64,000 nucleotides of DNA. Source: Actinomadura oligospora ATCC 43269 (lineage in GTDB: Bacteria > Actinomycetota > Actinomycetes > Streptosporangiales > Streptosporangiaceae). The stretch covers positions 186,001-250,000 of the forward strand of contig NZ_JADG01000009.1 of NCBI RefSeq assembly GCF_000518265.1, given 5' to 3'. Positions within the stretch are counted from its first letter, which is position 1. Each line of letters opens with the position of its first letter. Below, piece by piece: positions 37,752 through 44,880 of this stretch. The notes under the pieces were generated by a model. The model made no database searches, was not told the DNA's origin, and saw only the letters and a program-made list of their open reading frames with translations. Made by a program: the position numbers and the translations under genes.

Positions 37752-37987
37752 CCTATCTGGAGGGCTTCCGTAACCTGCCCATTCGGTGTTCGTGTCGTGC
37801 CGGCGTCTTCCGGGTGGGGGCGTGCCGGGGGCGGGGCGGGGCGGTGGCGGCGAGGGTGCGCGGCGGCGGGGGCGGCTTGGAGGGTGCTTGGGAGCGTGTT
37901 TGCCGAGTTCGGCGGGTGTGGCGGTGGGGGTGGGCGTGTCGGGTGGGGGGTGGGTGCCGGGCGGGCCGCCGGTGATCGGATTGTGAT

Positions 37988-38974
37988 CTAGGACTCGCCG
38001 TCGCCGGGCGTGGCGGGGGCGGTGTCCGCGGCGGGGGCGCCGTCGGTGGCCGGGGCGGTGGCGGTGTCGGGCTGGGCGCCCTTGGCGGGGCGGCGGCGGC
38101 GCAGGGGCGGGGTGACGCCGTCGGCGAGGCGGCGGGCGGTGACGAGGAAGCCGGTGTGGCCGATCATGCGGTGGTCGGGGCGGACGGCGAGGCCCTCGAC
38201 GTGCCAGGAGCGGAGCATGGTCTCGAAGGCGTAGGGCTCGGCGAAGGCGCCGTGGCCGCGGAGTTCCTCGACGATGCGGGACATCTGGGTGGTGGTGGCG
38301 ATGTAGGCGCAGACGAGGCCGCCGGGGACGAGGGCCTTGGCGACGGCGTCGACGGTCTCCCAGGGGGCGAGCATGTCGAGGACGACGCGGTCGACCTCGG
38401 TCTCGGTGAGGGAGTCCTCGAGGGAGCCGACGGTGAGCTTCCAGGACGGGTGGGGGCCGCCGAAGAACTTCTCGACGTTGGCGCGGGCGATGTCGGCGAA
38501 GTCGGGGCGTCGTTCGTAGGAGGAGAGGAGGCCGTGTTCGCCGACGGCGCGGAGGAGGAAGCAGGAGAGGGCGCCGGATCCGGCGCCGGCCTCGATGACG
38601 CGGGCGCCGGGGAAGATGTCGGCCTGGGCGACGATCTGGGCGGCGTCCTTGGGGTAGACGACGGCGGCGCCGCGGGGCATGCGGACGGCGAAGTCGGACA
38701 GCAGGGGGCGGAAGGCGAGGTATTCGACGCCGCCGCTGGAGCGGAAGACGGTGCCTTCGTGGCTGCCGATGATCGTGTCGTGTTCGATGCTGCCCTTGTG
38801 GGAGTGGTACTGCTTCCCGGGCTGGAGGGTGATGGTGTTGATGCGGCCCTTGGGGTCGGTGAGCTGAACCTGGTCGCCGGGGCGGAAGGGGCCGTGCGGG
38901 ATCCGGCCGGTGGCCGGGGCCTGCGCGGGGGTGGTGCTGGTGTCGCCGGAGGTCGGCGGCGTGGGTTCGCTCAT
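37988..38974 (-). CDS. trmI: tRNA (adenine-58-N1)-methyltransferase TrmI
   Basis: 328 residues. N-terminal beta domain (about 25-95), then a Rossmann methyltransferase domain with SAM-binding VIEAGAGSGALSC and VVLDMLAPWE. It methylates A58 in the tRNA T-loop, as shown for the M. tuberculosis homologue Rv2118c. Pro/Ala/Thr-rich tails at both ends. ATG 38974 is chosen because TAGCCT stands 8 nt before it; TTG 38983 is unlikely, as it falls in the -10 box. Confidence 0.95.
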   Translation of the reverse strand: MSEPTPPTSGDTSTTPAQAPATGRIPHGPFRPGDQVQLTDPKGRINTITLQPGKQYHSHKGSIEHDTIIGSHEGTVFRSSGGVEYLAFRPLLSDFAVRMPRGAAVVYPKDAAQIVAQADIFPGARVIEAGAGSGALSCFLLRAVGEHGLLSSYERRPDFADIARANVEKFFGGPHPSWKLTVGSLEDSLTETEVDRVVLDMLAPWETVDAVAKALVPGGLVCAYIATTTQMSRIVEELRGHGAFAEPYAFETMLRSWHVEGLAVRPDHRMIGHTGFLVTARRLADGVTPPLRRRRPAKGAQPDTATAPATDGAPAADTAPATPGDGES

Positions 38975-38982
38975 GGGTGTCA

Positions 38983-38988
38983 AGGCTA
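38983..38988 (-). promoter_or_regulatory. -10 box TAGCCT, leaderless start of trmI
   Basis: On the minus strand TAGCCT is followed by 8 nt and ATG 38974. Confidence 0.5.
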
Positions 38989-39062
38989 GCGGGCCTGCGG
39001 GACCGCTCGGAGCGTCCGGGTGGGGTTCCGGGGAGCGCGGCCGGGGGCGCTTGCGGGGTGGG

Positions 39063-40457
39063 TCAGATTCCGGCGAAGGCGCGGTCGACGTCGGCGATGG
39101 AGAGGACGCCGTAGACGCCGCCGTCGGGTTCGAGGAGCAGGTACTCGGTGGCGGGGGCGCGGCGGAGGGCGTTGATCAGGGCCTCGCCGACGAGGTCGGC
39201 GGAGAGGGACAGGTCGGGTTCGAGGCCGCGGGAGAGGTCGCCGACGGTGACCCAGGGGCGGCGCTGTTCGGGGGTGGCGTTGACGGCCTTCTCGCTGACC
39301 AGGCCGAGGGGGCGGCCGTCGTGGTCGGTGACGACCAGGGCGCCGGCCTGGGCCTCGTGGGCGCGGCGGACGGCCTCGGCGAGGGGGGTGTCGGTGGTGA
39401 CGAGGGTGGCGCGGCGGGCGAGGCGGCGCGCGGACAGCAGGGGGATGCGGTCGCGGACGCGTTCGGCGCGCAGGGCGTGGGTGGCGCCGATCCAGATGGT
39501 GGAGGCGACCATGGCGGACCAGAGCAGGGCGAGCCAGCCGAAGCCGCGTCCGGGCAGGGTGGCGAGCCAGACGCCGGTGAGCAGGCAGGCGGCGGCGACG
39601 GCGCGGCCGATCCAGGCGGCGGCGACGGCTCCGCTGCGGGCGTGTCCTGTGATCTTCCAGACGGCGGCGCGGACGAGGCGTCCGCCGTCCAGGGGGAGGC
39701 CGGGCAGGAGGTTGAAGGCGCCGACGAGGAGGTTGGCGATGGTGAGGGCGTCGACGAGGAGTCCGGCGACGGGCGGGAGCGGGAGCAGGTAGTGGGCGGC
39801 GAGGCCGAGGGCGGCGAGGACGAAGTTGACCAGGGGGCCGGCGAAGGCGATGAGGAACTCGCGGCCGGGGGTGGGGGCCTCGCGTCCGATGGCGGTCTCG
39901 CCGCCGAGGATGTTGAGGGTGACGGAGCGGACGGGGAGTCCGAGGGCCCGGGCGGTGACGGCGTGGCTGAGTTCGTGGACGAACACCGAGCCGTAGAGCA
40001 GGAGGGCGTAGGTGAACGCGACGAGGTAGCTGGCGGGGCGTCCGAGGGCGTCGTTGACCTGGCCTTCGAACATGATGGTGACGAGCAGCGCGATGGGGAA
40101 CCAGCTGGGCGAGACGTAGACGGGGACGCCGAAGGGGCGTCCCATGGGGATGCCGGGCGGGCGGGGCGTGGGCGGCTGGTCTCGGGGGTCGTCGCCGGAG
40201 GGCGGTTCCGAGGGGCCGGACGCGCCGGCGGAGCCGCTGGACCGGCTTCCGGGGTCTGCGGGGCCGTGGGACGGCGCGTCACCGGGGCCGCCGGGCGGGG
40301 TGCCGCCGGAGCGGCCCGCCTCGGGGCCCGCCGGGCCGTCGGCCTTGGGGGCCGGGGCGTCGGCCGGGGCGGCGGCGGGGCGGCCGTCGGGGTCTCCGGA
40401 GGATCCGGAGCCGGTGGGGCCGGTGTCGCCGTCGGTCACGGGTGCGCTGTCAGTCAC
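39063..40457 (-). CDS. Site-2 protease family metalloprotease with CBS domains
   Basis: 464 residues. A Pro/Gly/Ser-rich N-terminal stretch of about 100 residues, about six membrane helices with zinc motif FVHELSHAV (HExxH) and the second metal site LPGLPLDGGRL, then a CBS-domain pair (about 350-460, with LVTTDTPLAEAVRRAHE). Peptidase family M50: intramembrane cleavage of membrane proteins. The CBS domains suggest control by an adenosyl ligand. GTG 40457 is chosen because TAGCAT lies 7 nt before it. Divergent from the RecB-like gene. Confidence 0.93.
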   Translation of the reverse strand: MTDSAPVTDGDTGPTGSGSSGDPDGRPAAAPADAPAPKADGPAGPEAGRSGGTPPGGPGDAPSHGPADPGSRSSGSAGASGPSEPPSGDDPRDQPPTPRPPGIPMGRPFGVPVYVSPSWFPIALLVTIMFEGQVNDALGRPASYLVAFTYALLLYGSVFVHELSHAVTARALGLPVRSVTLNILGGETAIGREAPTPGREFLIAFAGPLVNFVLAALGLAAHYLLPLPPVAGLLVDALTIANLLVGAFNLLPGLPLDGGRLVRAAVWKITGHARSGAVAAAWIGRAVAAACLLTGVWLATLPGRGFGWLALLWSAMVASTIWIGATHALRAERVRDRIPLLSARRLARRATLVTTDTPLAEAVRRAHEAQAGALVVTDHDGRPLGLVSEKAVNATPEQRRPWVTVGDLSRGLEPDLSLSADLVGEALINALRRAPATEYLLLEPDGGVYGVLSIADVDRAFAGI

Positions 40458-40464
40458 GTTGTCG

Positions 40465-40470
40465 ATGCTA
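40465..40470 (-). promoter_or_regulatory. -10 box TAGCAT, leaderless start of the M50 protease
   Basis: On the minus strand TAGCAT plus 7 nt leads to GTG 40457. Confidence 0.5.
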
Positions 40471-40531
40471 CGGCCCCGGGGCGGGGGTTCCGCTCCCCCG
40501 GTCGGTGCGGGATTTCGTCGGCGGGGTCGCC

Positions 40532-40537
40532 TACGCT
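40532..40537 (+). promoter_or_regulatory. -10 box TACGCT, leaderless start of the RecB-like gene
   Basis: TACGCT is followed by 8 nt and ATG 40546. With the M50 promoter on the other strand it makes a compact 88-bp divergent region. Confidence 0.5.
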
Positions 40538-40545
40538 TGCTGGGC

Positions 40546-41544
40546 ATGACGACGACCGGGGCCGAGAGCGGGACGACGAGCGCGGCGGGGACGGCTGACG
40601 GGGCGGTGCCGGAGGCGGCGCGGGCCGGGGCGCCGGAGGGGGCGCGTGCGGGGGCCGCGGACGGGCCGGCGGGGGCGGTCGATCCCGAGGTGACGGGGTC
40701 GCTGTCGCCGTCGCGGGCGGGCGATTTCATGACGTGCCCGCTGCTGTACCGGTTCCGGGTGATCGACAAGATCCCGGAGAAGCCGAGTCCGGCGGCGGTG
40801 CGGGGGACGCTGGTGCACGCGGTGCTGGAGCGGCTGTACGACCTGCCGACGGCGGGCCGCACGCCGGCGGCGGCGCTGGAGCTGCTGGGGCCGGAGTGGG
40901 AGCGGCTGTGCGAGGAGAAGCCGGAGCTGCTGGGCCTGTTCGAGGCGGACGCGGAGGGCGTCGCGGAGCGGGAGGGCTGGCTGGCGGAGGCGCGGCGGAT
41001 GGTGGAGTCGTACTTCTCGCTGGAGGATCCGCGGCGGCTCGAGCCGGCCGAGCGGGAGCTGTTCGTGGAGACGGTGCTCGGGTCGGGGTTGCGGCTCCGG
41101 GGGTACATCGACCGGCTGGACGTGGCGCCGACGGGTGAGATCCGGATCGTGGACTACAAGACGGGGTCGGCGCCGCGGGCGGAGTTCGAGGCGCGGGCGT
41201 TGTTCCAGATGAAGTTCTACGCGCTGGTGCTGTGGCGGCTGCGGGGTGAGGTGCCGCGGTTGCTGCAGTTGATGTACCTGAAGAACGGGGAGGTTCTGCG
41301 GTACGCCCCGGACGAGGCGGATCTGCGGGCGACGGAGCGGAAGGTGGAGGCGCTGTGGCTGGCGATCCGGCGGGCGACGGAGTCGGGTGAGTGGCGTCCT
41401 CGTCCGTCGCGGTTGTGCGACTGGTGTGATCATCAGCAGCGGTGTCCGGAGTTCGGGGGGACGCCGCCGCCGTTGCCGACGGGGCCGGTGAAGCGGCGGG
41501 ACGCGGTGGTGCCGGAGCCGTCGCCGGGCCTCGACGACCTCTGA
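40546..41544 (+). CDS. RecB-family PD-(D/E)XK exonuclease
   Basis: 332 residues. After an Ala/Gly-rich head (about 45 residues) comes the Cas4/RecB-like nuclease domain: MTCPLLYRFR, VRGTLVHAVLERLYD, GYIDRLDVA and IRIVDYKTG (catalytic Asp and Lys). CDWCDHQQRC near the C-terminus together with the Cys of MTC could hold a 4Fe-4S cluster as in AddB/Cas4 proteins. A predicted DNA-repair nuclease; the homologue next to trmI in M. tuberculosis is Rv2119. No CRISPR genes are nearby, so Cas4 is excluded by context. Confidence 0.92.
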   Translation: MTTTGAESGTTSAAGTADGAVPEAARAGAPEGARAGAADGPAGAVDPEVTGSLSPSRAGDFMTCPLLYRFRVIDKIPEKPSPAAVRGTLVHAVLERLYDLPTAGRTPAAALELLGPEWERLCEEKPELLGLFEADAEGVAEREGWLAEARRMVESYFSLEDPRRLEPAERELFVETVLGSGLRLRGYIDRLDVAPTGEIRIVDYKTGSAPRAEFEARALFQMKFYALVLWRLRGEVPRLLQLMYLKNGEVLRYAPDEADLRATERKVEALWLAIRRATESGEWRPRPSRLCDWCDHQQRCPEFGGTPPPLPTGPVKRRDAVVPEPSPGLDDL

Positions 41545-41746
41545 GTCCGGGGCGTGGGCCCGGACCGGGCGTTCCCAGCCCCTGGTTGGCGCGGTCCCGC
41601 CGCGCCGCCGGGGGCTGCGTTCTTGGGCTCTGAGCTCCGCGGACGCGGTGTCTGAGCCTCGCGGAGTGCGCGGGCGTGGCGTTCCTCCTTCTTGGGGAGG
41701 AGTGCGGATCGCCGCTCAGGAGGGCAAGGGACCTGGCGTGACCTCC

Positions 41747-41752
41747 TAGGGT
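41747..41752 (+). promoter_or_regulatory. -10 box TAGGGT, leaderless start of histidine kinase
   Basis: TAGGGT is followed by 6 nt and GTG 41759. Confidence 0.5.
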
Positions 41753-41758
41753 TGAGGC

Positions 41759-42976
41759 GTGTCACCCCGCATCCGTGGTCTTCGCACCTTCCGTGCCTGG
41801 TTGGCGGCGCGGCCGCAGGCGGCCGACGCCGTGCTGGCGCTCGCGCTGCTGGCGGTGGGGCTGCCGGAGCTGTTCCTGGGGGATCGTTCCTCCCCGGATG
41901 CCCAGTTGTTCGCCGCGCCGGACGCGCGGCAGGCGGTGGTGGTGGCGGCGATGACGTCGGCGCTGGTGTTGCGGCAGCGGTTCCCGTTGACGACGCTGTG
42001 GATCGTCCTGGCCGGGGAGTTCCTGCTGTCGGCATGGCAGTACCTGCCGTCCGTCCCGGATTCGGTGTCGTTCATGGTCGCGGTGTACAGCGTGGCGGCG
42101 CACCGGGCGCTGGCGCACAGCGCGCTGGGCGGTGTGGTGGCGCTGGTCGCGTTCAACGGGCTGCTGATGTCGTTCCCGATGCACCTGTCGCTGCTGGAGT
42201 TCCTGACGGACAACGCGCTGGTGGTCGGGGTGTGGGTGCTCGGCCGGAATCTGCGGATGCGGCGGGCGTACTTCACGGAGCTGGAGGACCGGGCGGCGCG
42301 GCTGGAGCGGGCGCGGGGGTCGGACGCGCGGGCGGCGCGGATCGAGGAGCGGTCGAGGATCGCGCGGGAGCTGCATGACGTGGTGGCGCACCATGTGAGC
42401 GTGATGACGGTGCAGGCGGGGGCGGCGCGGCGGATCATCGACCGGGATCCGGGGGGCGCGCGGGAGGCGATGTCCACGATCGAGGAGGTCGGGCGGACGG
42501 CGCTGAGCGAGATGCGGCGGATCGTGGGGGTGCTGCGGACGGACCGGGACGAGCTGGCGCGGGGTGAGCTGGCGCCGCAGCCGGGCCTGGGTGATCTCGG
42601 TGAGCTGCTGGACCATGTGCGGGAGACGGGCCTGTCGGTGCAGCTGTGGATCGAGGGTGAGGCGCGGACGCCGTCGCCGGGGGTGGACGTGGCGGCGTTC
42701 CGGCTGATCCAGGAGGCGTTGACGAACACGTTGAAGCACGCGGGTCCGCAGGCGCGGGCGTGGGTGCGGTTGCGGTACACGGCGGAGGATCTGACGGTGG
42801 AGATCGAGGACGACGGGCGCGGTACGGCGACGATCGTGGCCGACAGTGGGGACAAGCCGGGGCACGGGCTGGTGGGGATGTACGAGCGGGTGGCGTTGTA
42901 CGGGGGCGAGCTGCGGATCGGGCCGCGGGTCGGCGGGGGTTTCGGGGTGCGGGCCCGGTTCCCGTTGTCGGCGTGA
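41759..42976 (+). CDS. NarL-type sensor histidine kinase
   Basis: 405 residues. N-terminal membrane part with four or five helices and little extracytoplasmic sequence (about 20-165), a short coiled coil, the HisKA_3 box IARELHDVVAHHVSV with phospho-acceptor His206, and a HATPase domain with EALTNTLKHAG and GHGLVGMYERV. The membrane-buried sensor without an outer domain is typical of kinases paired with transporters. Upstream of its response regulator and the ABC transporter. Confidence 0.94.
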   Translation: MSPRIRGLRTFRAWLAARPQAADAVLALALLAVGLPELFLGDRSSPDAQLFAAPDARQAVVVAAMTSALVLRQRFPLTTLWIVLAGEFLLSAWQYLPSVPDSVSFMVAVYSVAAHRALAHSALGGVVALVAFNGLLMSFPMHLSLLEFLTDNALVVGVWVLGRNLRMRRAYFTELEDRAARLERARGSDARAARIEERSRIARELHDVVAHHVSVMTVQAGAARRIIDRDPGGAREAMSTIEEVGRTALSEMRRIVGVLRTDRDELARGELAPQPGLGDLGELLDHVRETGLSVQLWIEGEARTPSPGVDVAAFRLIQEALTNTLKHAGPQARAWVRLRYTAEDLTVEIEDDGRGTATIVADSGDKPGHGLVGMYERVALYGGELRIGPRVGGGFGVRARFPLSA

Positions 42977-43031
42977 CGGCGCGTAGGGTGGCGGGATCGT
43001 GGAGCGTGTGGATGGACGGGACGGTGGCGGC

Positions 43032-43712
43032 GTGAGCACGGTGCGGGTGCTGCTGGTGGACGACCAGCCGTTGCTGCGGACGGGGTTCCGGCTGATCCTT
43101 GAGGCCGAGCCCGACCTGGCGGTGGTCGGTGAGGCGGGGGACGGCGCGGCGGCGGTGGAGCTGACGCGGTCGCTGCTGCCGGACGTGGTGCTGATGGACA
43201 TCCGGATGCCGGGTGTCGACGGGATCGAGGCGACGCGGCGGATCATCCGGGACGGCGCGGCGTCGCATGATCCGCGGGTGCTGATCCTGACGACGTTCGA
43301 TCTGGACGAGTACGTGATCGAGGCGGTGCGGGCGGGGGCGAGCGGGTTCCTGCTGAAGGACTCGCCGCCGGAGGATCTGGTGCAGGCGATCCGGATCGTG
43401 GCGGCGGGTGACGCGATCGTGGCGCCGAGTGTGACGCGGCGGCTGCTGGACCGGTTCGCGACGCGGTTGCCGGCGGTGCGGGACGCCTCTCCCCCGCCGG
43501 GGCTGGACACGCTGACCGAGCGGGAGCGCGAGGTGCTGTCGCATGTGGCGCGCGGGCAGTCGAACGCGGAGATCGCCGCCGATCTGGTGGTGAGTGAGAC
43601 GACGGTGAAGACGCACGTGGGGAACGTCCTGGCGAAGCTGGGGTTGCGGGACCGGGTGCAGGCCGTGGTGTACGCGTACGAGACGGGTATGAGCCGTCCG
43701 GGCCAGCAGTAG
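43032..43712 (+). CDS. NarL/LuxR-family response regulator
   Basis: 226 residues: receiver domain with Asp56 (VVLMDIRMPG) and Lys in LLKDSPP; C-terminal LuxR-type helix-turn-helix (LTEREREVLSHVARGQSNAE, TTVKTHVGNVLAKL). GTG 43032 (VSTVRVLLVDDQ) gives the normal family start; GTG 42999 in the same frame follows TAGGGT at 9 nt and could start a transcript of its own. Likely controls the ABC transporter that follows. Confidence 0.94.
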   Translation: MSTVRVLLVDDQPLLRTGFRLILEAEPDLAVVGEAGDGAAAVELTRSLLPDVVLMDIRMPGVDGIEATRRIIRDGAASHDPRVLILTTFDLDEYVIEAVRAGASGFLLKDSPPEDLVQAIRIVAAGDAIVAPSVTRRLLDRFATRLPAVRDASPPPGLDTLTEREREVLSHVARGQSNAEIAADLVVSETTVKTHVGNVLAKLGLRDRVQAVVYAYETGMSRPGQQ

Positions 43713-44085
43713 CCGGTCTGGGTCGGTGGTGGCGTTGCGGAGGGCCTGGTGTGGCACTCCGGGGTCAGGTGGCGGTGCCACCGGGGTGTGAGGGTGGCCG
43801 TCCGGGCGGCGGCGGCCGGGGCGTCCGTTTCGTCCTGGGGACGTGACCCTGAGGCGTCCCTGATCGGTTTCCCCGGGGTCCTGCTCCGGGTGGTCTACTC
43901 CCCACGGACGAGAGTGGGAGGACGCCTCCTGCCTTGGGTGGAGTCGAAAGTCCGTTCCGTCGGGTCATCCTCTGAAGCGCGGTAACTCCTACTGTTTTCG
44001 AGTGGGCCGGGTCACCATTTCTCCCGGTCCGTTCCCCCGGTCGGCGCCCTCGACGGCGCCGCCGCATGACTCAGGAGGAGTTCAC
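43713..44085. other. Intergenic region before the ABC transporter
   Basis: 373 bp without a convincing gene. It contains a short hairpin GGTGGC-G-GTGCCACC (about 43767-43783) that may end the two-component unit, and a loose dyad CTCCCCAC / GTGGGAG (about 43898-43920) that could bind the NarL-type regulator. No sigma-70 promoter is certain. Confidence 0.4.
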
Positions 44086-44880
44086 GTGACTGATTCCGCC
44101 CGCTCGACAAGCGACGCGGTGGCCGCGCCCGGGGCGGGTGACTTCGCCGCGCGGGCGCACCGGATCTCCAAGGTGTACGGCTCGGGCGACGCTCGCGTGA
44201 TCGCGCTGGACGGGGTGACGGTCGGGATCCCGCGTGGCCGTTTCACCGCCGTCATGGGCCCCTCGGGGTCGGGCAAGTCGACGCTGATGCACTGCATGGC
44301 GGGGCTGGACGCGGTGAGCGAGGGCGAGGTGTTCATCGGGGACACCGAGCTGACCCGGCTGCGGGACAAGCAGCTGACGCGGCTGCGCCGCGACAAGATC
44401 GGGTTCATCTTCCAGGCGTTCAACCTGGTGCCGACGTTGACGGCGCTGGAGAACATCACGCTGCCGATGGACATCGCGGGGCGCCGCCCGGATCCGGCGT
44501 GGCTGGACCGGGTGATCGACACGGTGGGGTTGCGGCCGCGGCTGAAGCACCGTCCGTCGGAGCTGTCGGGCGGCCAGCAGCAGCGGGTGGCGTGCGCGCG
44601 GGCGCTGGCGTCCCGCCCGGAGATCATCTTCGCGGACGAGCCGACCGGGAACCTGGACTCGCGGTCCGGCGCGGAGGTGCTGTCGTTCCTGCGGGACTCG
44701 GTGCGGGAGATGGGGCAGACGATCGTGATGGTCACCCATGACCCGTCCGCGGCGGCCTACTCCGACCAGGTGCTGTTCCTGACCGACGGTCAGATCGTGG
44801 ACACGATGCAGCAGCCGACGGCCGAGCGGGTGCTGGAGCGGATGAAGGGCTTCGAGCTGCCGGGGGTCGGCGCGCGATGA
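44086..44880 (+). CDS. ABC transporter ATP-binding protein, LolD/MacB type
   Basis: 264 residues: Walker A GPSGSGKST, Q-loop IFQAFNLVP, signature LSGGQQQR, Walker B IIFADEPTGNLDS, switch MVTHD. GTG 44086 follows AGGAGGAG at good spacing; the frame is open 28 codons further but without ATPase sequence. Its stop overlaps the permease ATG (ATGA). Confidence 0.95.
   Translation: MTDSARSTSDAVAAPGAGDFAARAHRISKVYGSGDARVIALDGVTVGIPRGRFTAVMGPSGSGKSTLMHCMAGLDAVSEGEVFIGDTELTRLRDKQLTRLRRDKIGFIFQAFNLVPTLTALENITLPMDIAGRRPDPAWLDRVIDTVGLRPRLKHRPSELSGGQQQRVACARALASRPEIIFADEPTGNLDSRSGAEVLSFLRDSVREMGQTIVMVTHDPSAAAYSDQVLFLTDGQIVDTMQQPTAERVLERMKGFELPGVGAR

Noticed and set aside
40546..41544. RecB-like nuclease as Cas4 of a CRISPR system
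   Set aside because: No repeats or other cas genes are present; its place next to trmI and an M50 protease is the normal actinobacterial context.
43749..43985. A 78-codon frame between the response regulator and the ABC transporter
   Set aside because: It has Trp/Arg-rich random-looking sequence, no ribosome site and no family resemblance.
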